Positions 31,230 to 42,900 of a DNA stretch of 64,000 nt are shown in pieces (the stretch's first letter is position 1; each line of letters begins with the position of its first letter). Both the position numbers and the translations under genes were made by a program. Under the pieces are notes generated by a model. The model was not told the origin of the DNA, ran no database searches, and saw only the letters and a program-made list of their open reading frames with translations. The stretch lies in the NCBI GenBank assembly GCA_037349105.1, contig JAYJMM010000081.1, positions 558,001 to 622,000 of the forward strand, written 5' to 3'. The stretch comes from Limnomonas spitsbergensis (taxonomy: Eukaryota; Chlorophyta; Chlorophyceae; Chlamydomonadales).

Positions 31230-33945
31230 ACAGCTTGACCGCTCTGATGCCCTAAATGCAGATGCGAAATGCACTGTCGTCTGGCCATACCTACCTAAAT
31301 TACGTTGACAAATTGTTGAGTTTTGCAAGGGAGAAAAAGGCGATGGCTCATCGGACGTGCAACCCCTTTCTTTGACTAGAAGTCTAGAAGAAGCCTGCCA
31401 CGATGAATCTGTTGTCAATCTTGTCATACGCCAAAACGATGCGGACTGCGCCAATCTGGCACTCTGGCGGACCACCACCTTCCCGAGCTTGTCTCTCTCC
31501 TGAGTTATCTGACACGGTCCCTAGTCTGAGAAAGTCCCCTTCCATGAGGAGCAAATACCACAGCCAAGCCTACTTATAACATGCAACCTTTAAGGAATTA
31601 TGCATGCACTGACGTTGTCAAACATTCACATCAACCAGCCATGCAAAGCTCCTTGTCATGCCTTCGAGTCAAAACATACATAATTTTGATTACGTACTGT
31701 AACCGGCCACGCACGTCACCATCAGTGTGGCCATTGCGGATTGCATGTCTTGTCAGATCACTCAGGTTCATTTTAGTGGCGCTTATGATCGATCGGATGA
31801 GCTGATGTAGGGAAATGGGGCTGGTATGTACCTGTAGGTTGGTGACAATCAAGTGGCAGCAAGCCAATTCTCGAAGAGTTGAAGGTCGGTAATTCGGCAT
31901 CAGGCAACCACCGGTATCAAAAGCCTTCGAAAGGTGACGGAGAGGTCGCTCGGTCGGCCAATTTCGGCGACTCAGTGGCACGACCTTGTCACCGCTCCTC
32001 CCCATCTCCTTCTTTGTCCGGCTGTACTATGTTGCGTGTGTGTTTGACAGAAATTGCGGAGGCATGCTGCACGGTTGCTGGCTCGCAGTGCCATGTCGAT
32101 CGTGTACGGGGTAGAGTTCCAAGGGGAGTTCATGCGGCGTGTAAGAGTAACATCTGGATCCATGGCGGGCGATGACCACAGTGCGAGGCGGCATTGGGCG
32201 CTTTTCACGATCATCTGACGCCAAATGTCTAGGCGCTATGAACGCTCCGCCAACTCGCAAACATCCGCGTTTGCGACACCTGGATTCGGAGGGGCGATCG
32301 TCATGGCACGTGTTAAGAGCGTTCAGAACTCAACGCTGCGCCCCCGGGTCACATATTTCACAGCGCAACATCATCAAGGGCGTCTTTACTAGTGTCCACG
32401 CAGATTCGCGTCGACTTCTTACCACGACCAGTTACAGTTTGTTCATTTCGGTACATGCCAGGCATCTTCCCCACCCACTTGACAGATGGGACGTAGTGTC
32501 ACGTGAGGTATAACGGATTAACGGGACGACTCGAATGATTCCTCCGAACCGCAAAAGTACGGACTGTTTTGTTTGGGTATGAAACGTTGATGACTAGTCA
32601 GTATCCAAACTCTACCTCCTAGATGCATCACCAATATCGTTGCGATCGCATGTTGTAATATCTAATGTATATCCCAATTTGGTCTACTGGGCGTCTGGAC
32701 GAGGCGGGCCCGGGGGGACAGCACAGCGCGTCTGCACCTGCACCTACCGGAGTGCTGACACCGTACACCCAAGTGTCTCCAGCGCAAGGCTCTGTGCTGG
32801 ATTTATCATCTTCTTTCTATGGCCAAGCTCTGAGATTGCTGCCGAATTCGGACCTTCTGACGTCAATTGCGCTCACGTCGACTCGAGAACCTGGAGATTT
32901 GGACCGGGCAAACAGTCACTGTTTGCATCATTCGTCCGCGAATCTACAACCATTGAGACACAGGGAAAGCTATATATTGAGCGCGCAGTTTCCCGCTCTC
33001 GTCAATACGGCGACCACGCACAGTCACATTGAGTGTGTACTGACATCGCAGTCTCTTGAATCAACCAGAGGAGGCCTAGCGAACGCAGACGACGATAACT
33101 CATGTCACGGCCATCGCTCAGATTCGAATCCTGGTACGAGGATGCCGCCGCAGGATAAAACCCGAGATACCGCCAGCTGAAACACAGGAATATGCTCTTC
33201 ATGCGCACGGAAGCCGAGGGCCTCAGTTTTGTGCTCATCGTTTCCTCTCAATTTTCATATGCTGGCCTCTTATTTAGTGGTTCGCCCCTCTTTGATTCCT
33301 CTCTCGCATCTTGCATGGCATCTGTACGTTAACGATCGGCTTCGAACTGTGGCGCGAGCTCCTCCCTCACTGCGAAGGAATGCCTTCATTGTTGCTCGCG
33401 GATCCAGATGACATGCGGATGTGTATATCATGCGGTCACAGTTTCGCCCCCGCACTACAGCTGTCTGAGGAAAAATTGACCATGCACTTCACTGATTCAT
33501 GTGCCCTCCATGCACCTGTCACTTGCCTGCTTCACAGATACCCTCCATGCCCTTCGTTTTCTCTAAAGATGGCCTCGAAGCACTTCGCTTGCTGAAATGT
33601 GCCCCCCATGTGCCACGCTAGCTTATGAATGCCCTCCATGCACCTCATTCGCTTTGAAGAAGTCCACATGCGACCCTTTCTTGCCTTGGTTTTGAAAATA
33701 AAAGAGACCAGGCATCTATACACAGTTACTCCTACGAACAAATATCACATTCCTGAATTGTTTGGCCCTGCTACATCAATCACCCTGCCCTCACCTAGTC
33801 ACCTGTCGCTGCAGCTTCATAGCTATGCTGCTGCCTGCTGATTTTGCTGCTGTTGCATTCATCCCCCTGCCCTTACTTGCTGCTGCTGCTGCTGTTGCTG
33901 TTTCTGCTTCGCAGCCTCAAAGAAACGACTACGATGGACACCTGG
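31230..33945. other. 2.7 kb of unique sequence without a recognised gene
   Basis: No tandem repeats, telomere-like motifs or retroelement pieces, in contrast to all flanking DNA. Two overlapping plus-strand frames (32640-33032 and 32665-33180) stay open for 130 and 171 codons but match nothing I recognise. It could hold 5' exons of the PSR1-like gene or an unrelated insertion. Confidence 0.4.
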
Positions 33946-33949
33946 TATG

Positions 33950-35048
33950 TATGCTGCATGATGGGGGAACCATGGCAGAGTGCATGATGGGGGAACCATG
34001 GCAGAGTGCATGATGGGGGAACCATGGCAGAGTGCATGATGGGGGAACCATGGCAGAGTGCATGATGGGGGAACCATGGCAGAGTGCATGATGGGGGAAC
34101 TATGGCAGAGTGCATGATGGGGGAACCATGGCAGAGTGCATGATGGGGGAACCATGGCAGAGTGCATGATGGGGGAACCATGGCAGAGTGCATGATGGGG
34201 GAACCATGGCAGAGTGCATGATGGGGGAACCATGGCAGAGTGCATGATGGGGGAACCATGGCAGAGTGCATGATGGGGGAACCATGGCAGAGTGCATGAT
34301 GGGGGGACCATGGCAGAGTGCATGAGGGGGGAACTATGGCAGAGTGCATGATGGGGGAACCATGGCAGAGTGCATGATGGGGGAACCATGGCAGAGTGCA
34401 TGATGGGGGAACCATGGCAGAGTGCATGATGGGGGAACCATGGCAGAGTGCATGATGGGGGAACCATGGCAGAGTGCATGGCATTATGCCCTCATTTGTG
34501 ATGCATGATGGGGGAACCATGACTGGGTGCATGGCATTATGCCCTCATTTGTGATGCATGATGGGGGAACCATGGCAGAGTGCATGATGGGGGGACCATG
34601 GCAGAGTGCATGATGGGGGAACTATGGCAGAGTGCATGATGGGGGAACCATGGCAGAGTGCATGGCATTATGCCCTCATTTGTGATGCATGATGGGGGAA
34701 CCATGACTGGGTGCATGGCATTATGCCCTCATTTGTGATGCATGATGGGGGAACCATGGCAGAGTGCATGATGGGGGGACCATGGCAGAGTGCATGATGG
34801 GGGAACTATGGCAGAGTGCATGATGGGGGAACCATGACTGGGTGCATGGCATTATGCCCTCATTTGTGATGCATGATGGGGGAACCATGACTGGGTGCAT
34901 GGCATTATGCCCTCATTTGTGATGCATGATGGGGGAACCATGACTGGGTGCATGGCATTATGCCCTCATTTGTGATGCATGATGGGGGAACCATGACTGG
35001 GTGCATGGCATTATGCCCTCATTTGTGATGCATGATGGGGGAACCATG
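33950..35048 (+). repeat. 26-bp array passing into a 53-bp higher-order array
   Basis: About 20 units of 26 bp (GCATGATGGGGGAACCATGG plus CAGAGT), then 53-bp units that join one variant (ending ACTGGGT) to GCATTATGCCCTCATTTGTG. Mixed blocks at 34490-34860 show repeated segmental duplication. Confidence 0.97.
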
Positions 35049-35335
35049 TTCCTGCCTGTCTGCCAAATAACTAGATAAGCTCATAATGATAATGATGCCA
35101 TGGCAAATTTTTAATAGGGCATGAATGCAGGGAAGGGGTGATTTATGCTGCTGGGGGAGGTCCAGAGATCTTTCCATGCTGACTCGGGTGTGAATCTGGT
35201 GATCTTGGGTGGATGTGTGGATCAGCTTCATGCTGGTTTTGAGGGATTGTGGAGTGACATCAAACCTTGGGAGTCTGGGTTCTTATGTTCATGCTGGCTC
35301 GGTGGCAGTGTGAAGTGAAGGTTAAGCTTGGGAGT
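35049..35335. other. Spacer between arrays
   Basis: Unique; nothing recognised. Confidence 0.3.
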
Positions 35336-36495
35336 CGTGGGGGGATGTTGACCGGCTGGGTGGGTGGGAGGGTGTGGTTGTGTGTGTGGGGGGGGGGGTG
35401 TGTGGGGGGGGGGGGTTGTGTGTGTGTGGGGGGGGGGGGTGTGTGTGGGGGGGGGGGGGTTGTGTGTGTGTGTGTGGGGGGGGGGGGATGTTGACCGGCT
35501 GGGTGGGTGGGAGGGTGTGGTTGTGTGTGTGTGTGGGGGGGGGGGTGTGGGGGGGGGTGTTGACCGGCTGAGTGTGTGTGGGGATGTGGTTGTGTGTGTG
35601 GGGGGGGGTGGATGTTGACCGGCTTTGTGGGTGGGGGATGTGGTTGTGTGTGTGGTTGTGTGGTTGTGTGTGGGGGGGATGTTGACCGGCTGGGTGGGGG
35701 GGGGGGGAAGTGGTTGTGTGTGTGGGGGGGGGGGTTGTGTGTGTGGGGGGGGGGTGTTGACCGGCTGGGTGGTGGGGGGGATGTGGTTGTGTGTGTGGGG
35801 AGGGGGATGTTGACCGGCTGGGTGGGTGGGGGGATGTGGTTGTGTGTGTGGGGAGGGGGATGTTGACCGGCTGGGTGGGTGGGGGGATGTGGTTATGTGT
35901 GTGGGGGGGGATGTTGACCGGCTGGGTGGGTGGGGGGATGTGGTTGTGTGTGGGGGGGGGGGGGGGATGTGGTTGTGTGTGTGTGGGGGGGGGGATGTGG
36001 TTGTGTGTGTGTGGGGGGGGGGATGTTAACCGGCTGGGTGGGTGGGGGGATGTGGTTGTGTGTGTGGTTGTGTGGTTGTGTGGAGGGGGGATGTTGACCG
36101 GCTGGGTGGGTGGGGGAATGTGGTTGTGTGTGTGTGTGGGGGGGGGTGTTGTGTGTGTGTGTGGGGGGGGTGTTGACCGGCTGGGTGGTGGGGGGATGTG
36201 GTTGTGTGTGTGTGGGGGGGGGGGATGTTGACCGGCTGGGTGGGTGGGGGGATGTGGTTGTGTGTGTGTGGGGGGGGGGGTGACCGGCTGGGTGGGTGGG
36301 GGGATGTGTGTGTGTGGGGGGGGATGTGGTTGTGTGTGTGTGGGGGGGTGACCGGCTGGGTGGGTGGGGGGATGTGGTTGTGTGTGTGTGGGGGGGTGAC
36401 CGGCTGGGTGGGTGGGGGGATGTGGTTATGTGTGTTTGGGGGGGGTGACCGGCTGGGTGTGTGGGGGGATGTGGGTGTGGGGGGGATATGGGCCG
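35336..36495 (+). repeat. G-rich minisatellite (GATGTTGACCGGCTGGGTGG, GTGTGTG, G runs)
   Basis: About 20 variable units combining TTGACCGGCTGGGTGGGTGG, GATGTGGTTGTGTGTG and 7-12 G. Plus strand has very high G-quadruplex potential. It resembles the 22590-22890 array in design but not in sequence outside the GT/G parts. Confidence 0.95.
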
Positions 36496-36659
36496 GCTGA
36501 TTCAAGCCATTGTCTCAGGGGGTGGGCGACCATGATGGCCCCCAGGATTCGACCGTGGGTTCGACCAGACCTGCCTAGCCCTCTTTTGTGTACAGACTTC
36601 GCCGGGGCAGCGCAGGTTTTGGAGGATTGCTAGTTTATACATGTAAATGACACGCTTTG

Positions 36660-36818
36660 AGGCGTGGTCGCCACGCCTTAGGGCTGAAGGAAGCCACGCC
36701 TTAGGGCTGAAGGAAGCCACGCCTTAGGGCTGAAGGAAGCCACGCCTTAGGGCTGAAGGAAGCCACGCCTTAGGGCTGAAGGAAGCCACGCCTTAGGGCT
36801 GAAGGAAGCCACGCGCTA
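36660..36818 (+). repeat. 23-bp tandem array
   Basis: Seven units of CCACGCCTTAGGGCTGAAGG plus AAG; the first and last are partial. Located just upstream of the first recognised PSR1-like exon. Confidence 0.95.
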
Positions 36819-36946
36819 AGTGGCAGCACTGGGGGATATCCTGTCGGTTTCCTCCTCTGCCGACCCAGGTCTTCCCTTCCTCTGTTTGCTTTTGATCCTT
36901 GGCCCTACCCCCCCTAATTCAAACCCTGTGCCCTGACCTCCCGCAG

Positions 36947-39900
36947 ACCTTCATAAGCGCTTTGTGCACTCGGTGAACGCGCTGGGGGGGCCCGAGAGGG
37001 CCACTCCCAAAGGCATCATGCAGTATATGAAAGTTGAGCGACTGACCATCTATCATGTCAAGAGCCACTTGCAGGTGCGGCCACGGGTATCGTGATATAG
37101 CACCGGTGTTCGCATACTGCGGTGTTTATTTTTTCGGTTGCAACTTTAACTTCGGCAGGCCGCCCAGCGGCCGCCAAAGGCCCAATTAGAACCAAACCTG
37201 GACCGGCCTGCAACCAGTGGCAAAAACAGCAAGGCTCGCCACAAATGGGGCCTCTGGCCAGCTGCCTGTGTGAAGCTGACAGGTAGCTGAGACACGAAAA
37301 AATAAACACAGGTAAACTAGTTAAAAATATTGGGAGGGGAGGGGTCAAAAGTCAAGACCCTCAAAAAACGCCAAACCAGTTTTGGGAATCTGAGACAATC
37401 TCCCTTAAGCCTGAAGGTGTAACTCCCTTCTCAAATATACCAATATGTTAGCTTGGGAGAAGTAGGACTGGGGTCCTTTGTTTCCCTGCTACCCCCTCCC
37501 TCCTCCCTCCTCGAATTCCATTTTTTTTTTAATCTTCAAATAAAGAATAACCATACGCCTCCTTTGCAGAAATTCCGCCTCAATACCAAGATGGCCCCGG
37601 ACGCCGACGGCGGCAGCAGTGAAGAGGACTCTGAAAGCGGTCTTGAGGAGGGCCGCACGTCCATCAAACAAATTGCCGGGCAGGGCCCCACTGCCGCACA
37701 CGTGGCTCAGCAATGGAACCAGAACGTTGCCCAGCAGCAGCAACAACGGCAACAGCAGCTGCAACAACAGCTGCTACAGCGGAAGCAGCAGGTCAGTCCT
37801 CTATGCTACGGAGTTTTGCAGGTTGTAGGGCTGTACTGGATGTCTGGATTGTTTCGTTTTACGATGCTTCCAAACAGTTTCTTTTTCAGCAATAAGCCCA
37901 ACTTGGTCAGGCCGCTTAGCGGCCGCAAAAGGTCAAGTAGGAGGCCAAACCTGGACCGGCCTACGGCTGGTGGCCATTTGCCAAAGCAGCGAGGCTGGCC
38001 ACAAATAGGGTGTCCGGCTAGTGGAATTAGACCTGTAGCTGAGTCATGAAAAAAGAAGCATTGCGCCCACATCTATGCTTGAGCTCAGCTCCGACTGAAG
38101 CCCCCTCGGGGCAGCCAACTTTATGCAGGCTTGCCACTTGTATTACTGCCCACAGGCCCAGCCACACTTGTATTACTGCCCACAGGCCCAGCCACACTTG
38201 TATTACTGCCCACAGGCCCAGCCACACTTGTATTACTGCCCACAGGCCCAGCCACACTTGTATTACTGCCCACAGGCCCAGCCACACTTGTATTACTGCC
38301 CACAGGCCCAGCCACACTTGTATTACTGCCCACAGGCCCAGCCACACTTGTATTACTGCCCACAGGCCCAGCCACACTTGTATTATTGCCCACAGGCCCA
38401 GCCACACTTGTATTACTGCCCACAGGCCCAGCCACACTTGTATTATTGCCCACAGGCCCAGCCACACTTGTATTACTGCCCACAGGCCCAGCCACACTTG
38501 TATTACTGCCCACAGGCCCAGCCACACTTGTATTATTGCCCACAGGCCCAGCCACACTTGTATTACTGCCCACAGGCCCAGCCACACTTGTATTATTGCC
38601 CACAGGCCCAGCCACACTTGTATTACTGCCCACAGGCCCAGCCACACTTGTATTACTGCCCACAGGCCCAGCCACACTTGTATTACTGCCCACAGGCCCA
38701 GCCACACTTGTATTACTGCCCACAGGCCCAGCCACACTTGTATTATTGCCCACAGGCCCAGCCACACTTGTATTACTGCCCACAGGCCCAGCCACACTTG
38801 TATTACTGCCCACAGGCCCAGCCACACTTGTATTACTGCCCACAGGCCCAGCCACACTTGTATTACTGCCCACAGGCCCAGCCACACTCTTCCCCAGCGG
38901 TCTGCAAAATGTTTTATACGCACAGCATGTGCGCCGAACCCCTACTCAAATCCTGTGTAGCAACTCCTGCAACATCTGCTGCAATAGCTGTCTTTCCTTG
39001 CAACACCTGTGCTCTAATGTTTACTCGCACCCTCCCAATCAAACCCCTTATACATGCATCTTCCTTTGTGAGAGGTGACCCTAAAAACATTTTCACCACA
39101 CCCACCCACCCAAATCTTCGAACCTCTTATCTGCAACACCAATGTCTGCCATTGCCACTACCGCTATTGTTGCAGCAACACCTGCAACACCTAGCTGCGT
39201 TGGGAGTGCAGAACCTGCAAAACGTCCTCCTTACACCCTCCCAACCAAATCTCCAACCTCTAATTTGCAACACTAATATGTGCCGCTGCCACCGCCGGTG
39301 TTGCACTATCAACTGCTACAGCCGCTGCAACAGCCGTCTCACTCCAAACCCTGTACCCTAAACCCTTGCTTCAAACCCAGTGCAGCTTCAGGAGCGTCCG
39401 TCATGCAATGCGCCCTGACCACGCCCCCCCATCTTAACCCAAATCTGTAACGCCAATATCTTCCATTGCCACCCCGCCGTTGTTGTTGCAGCAACAGCCA
39501 CTTGCCTTGAGAGCTCCGGTGCCATAAAGCATCCCTAGCACGTCCACCCAACTAAACCCCGTATCTGCAACACTAATGTCTTCCACTGCCACCCCACCGT
39601 TGTTGTCGCAGCAACAGCCGCAACAGTCGGCTGCGTTGGACCCTGGGGCGCTTGCACTGCAGCTCGAGGTGGTGGCACTGAGGCAGGAGCTTCAAGCCAA
39701 GAACCAGAAGATCATGCAGCTAGAGGAGGTGTGTCAATTTCCCCCCTCCCCCCTACCTCGTGGCAAGAGTATGAGATTAGCAAGTCAATGACGTAACATG
39801 AGATACGTAAGGAAGAGCACATGATTCCCGGTGCCGGTACTCTTACAGAAGTGAGCAAACTGAACTTACTATCCTCCAGGTCAGGTAAAATCAACATGTC

Positions 39901-42900
39901 AGATGATCTTATGCCTACCGGCCATACAATGTATCGGTGGGAAGGGCTTAGGGTTTATACCCTAAACCCTGAACACCCTGAGCACTGAAATAAACACTGA
40001 CAGGTGTGGATGTATCAGTAGGAAGGGCTTAGGGTTTATACCCTAAACCCTGAACACTGAGATAAACACTGAAATAAATACTGACAGGTGTGGATGTATC
40101 GGTGGGAAGGGCTTAGGGTTTATACCCTAAACCCTGAACACTGAAATAAACACTGACATGTGTGGATGCAGCGGTGGGAAGGGCTTAGGGTGTATACCCT
40201 AAACCCTGAACACCCTGAACACTGAATTAACACTGACAGGTGTGGATGTATCGGTGGGAAGGGCTTAGGGTTTATACCCTAAACCCTGAACACCCTGAAC
40301 ACTGAAATAAACACTGTCAGGTGTGGATGTATCGGAGGGAAGGGCTTAGGGTGTATACCCTAAACCCTGAACACCCTGAACACTGAAATAAACACTGACA
40401 GGTGTGGATGTATCGGAGGGAAGGTCTTAGGGTTTTTACCCTAAACCCTGAACACCCTGAACACTGAAATAAACACTGACAGGTGTGGATGTATCGGATG
40501 GAAGGGCTTAGGGTGTATACCCTAAACCCTGAACACCCTGAACACTGAAATAAACACTGACAGGTGTGGATGTATCGGTGGGAAGGGCTTAGGGTGTATA
40601 CCCTAAACCCTGAACACCCTGAACACTGAAATAAACAATGTCAGGTGTGGATGTATCGGTGGGAAGGGCTTAGGGTGTATACCCTAAACCCTGAACACCC
40701 TGAACACTGAAATAAACACTGACAGGTGTGGATGTATCGGTGGGAAGGGCTTAGGGTGTATACCCTAAACCCTGAACACCCTGAACACTGAAATAAACAC
40801 TGTCAGGTGTGGATGCAGCGGTGGGAAGGGCTTAGGGTTTATACCCTAAACCCTGAACACTGAGATAAACACTGTCAGGTGTGGATGCAGCGGTGGGAAG
40901 GGCTTAGGGTTTATACCCTAAACCCTGAACACCCTGAACACTGAAATAAAGACTGAAAGGTGTGGATGTATCGGTGGGAAGGGCTTAGGGTGTATACCCT
41001 TAACCCTGAACACCCTGAACACTGAAATAAACACTGACAGGTGTGGATGTATCGGTGGGAAGGGCTTAGGGTGTATACCCTAAACCCTGAACACCCTGAA
41101 CACTGAAATAAACACTGACAGGTGTGGATGTATCGGTGGGAAGGGCTTAGGGTTTATACCCTAAACCTTGAACACCCTGAACAATGAATTAACACTGACA
41201 GGTGTGGATGTATCGGTGGGAAGGGCTTAGGGTGTATACCCTAAACCCTGAACACCCTGAACACTGAAATAAACACTGACAGGTGTGGATGTATCGGTGG
41301 GAAGGGCTTAGGGTGTATACCCTAAACCCTGAACACCCTGAACACTGAAATAAACACTGACAGGTGTGGATGTATCGGTGGGAAGGGCTTAGGGTTTATA
41401 CCCTAAACCCTGAACACCCTGAACACTGAATTAACACTGACAGGTGTGGATGTATCGGAGGGAAGGGCTTAGGGTTTATACCCTAAACCCTGAACACCCT
41501 GAACACTGAAATAAACACTGACAGGTGTGGATGTATCGGTGGGAAGGGCTTAGGGTTTATACCCTAAACCCTGAACACCCTGAACACTGAAATAAACACT
41601 GACAGGTGTGGATGTATCGGAGGGAAGGGCTTAGGGTGTATACCCTAAACCCTGAACACCCTGAACACTGAAATAAACACTGTCAGGTGTGGATGTATCG
41701 GTGGGAAGGGCTTAGGGTGTATACCCTAAACCCTGAACACCCTGAACACTGAAATAAACACTGACAGGTGTGGATGTATCGGTGGGAAGGGCTTAGGGTT
41801 TATACCCTAAACCTTGAACACCCTGAACAATGAATTAACACTGACAGGTGTGGATGTATCGGTGGGAAGGGCTTAGGGTGTATACCCTAAACCCTGAACA
41901 CCCTGAACACTGAAATAAACACTGACAGGTGTGGATGTATCGGTGGGAAGGGCTTAGGGTGTATACCCTAAACCCTGAACACCCTGAACACTGAAATAAA
42001 CACTGACAGGTGTGGATGTATCGGTGGGAAGGGCTTAGGGTTTATACCCTAAACCCTGAACACCCTGAACACTGAATTAACACTGACAGGTGTGGATGTA
42101 TCGGAGGGAAGGGCTTAGGGTTTATACCCTAAACCCTGAACACCCTGAACACTGAAATAAACACTGACAGGTGTGGATGTATCGGTGGGAAGGGCTTAGG
42201 GTTTATACCCTAAACCCTGAACACCCTGAACACTGAAATAAACACTGACAGGTGTGGATGTATCGGAGGGAAGGGCTTAGGGTGTATACCCTAAACCCTG
42301 AACACCCTGAACACTGAAATAAACACTGTCAGGTGTGGATGTATCGGTGGGAAGGGCTTAGGGTTTTTACCCTAAACCCTGAACACCCTGAACACTGAAA
42401 TAAACACTGTCAGGTGTGGATGTATCGGTGGGAAGGGCTTAGGGTGTATACCCTAAACCCTGAACACCCTGAACACTGAAATAAACACTGTCAGGTGTGG
42501 ATGTATCGGTGGGAAGGGCTTAGGGTGTATACCCTAAGCCCTGAACACCCTGAACACTGAAATAAACACTGTCAGGTGTGGATGCAGCGGTGGGAAGGGC
42601 TTAGGGTTTATACCCTGAACACTGAGATAAACACTGGCAGGTGTGGATGCAGCGGTGGGAAGGGCTTAGGGTTTATACCCTAAACCCTGAACACCCTGAA
42701 CACTGAAATAAACACTGACAGGTGTGGATGTATCGGAGGGAAGGGCTTAGGGTGTATACCCTAAACCCTGAACACCCTGAACACTGAAATAAACACTGAC
42801 AGGTGTGGATGTATCGGTGGGAAGGGCTTAGGGTGTATACCCTAAACCCTGAACACCCTGAACACTGAAATAAACACTGACAGGTGTGGATGTATCGGTG

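Noticed and set aside
33110..33140. Possible tRNA B box (GATTCGAATCCTGG)
   Set aside because: No A box, acceptor stem or anticodon arm can be built around it.
33859..34532. Minus-strand frames of 206-219 codons in the 26-bp array
   Set aside because: 26-bp units rotate through frames without stops; the product is only a repeated HALCHGSPIM-type peptide with no gene context.
36540..36580. Peptide RIRPWVRPDL resembling the missing RLRWTPDLH start of the MYB domain
   Set aside because: There is no GT donor in the required phase and an extra residue disrupts the motif; likely coincidence.
38123..39361. Long open frames (up to 412 codons) over the 30-bp array
   Set aside because: The unit has no stop in these frames and is a multiple of three, so openness is automatic. 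The array lies in a spliced intron of the PSR1-like gene.
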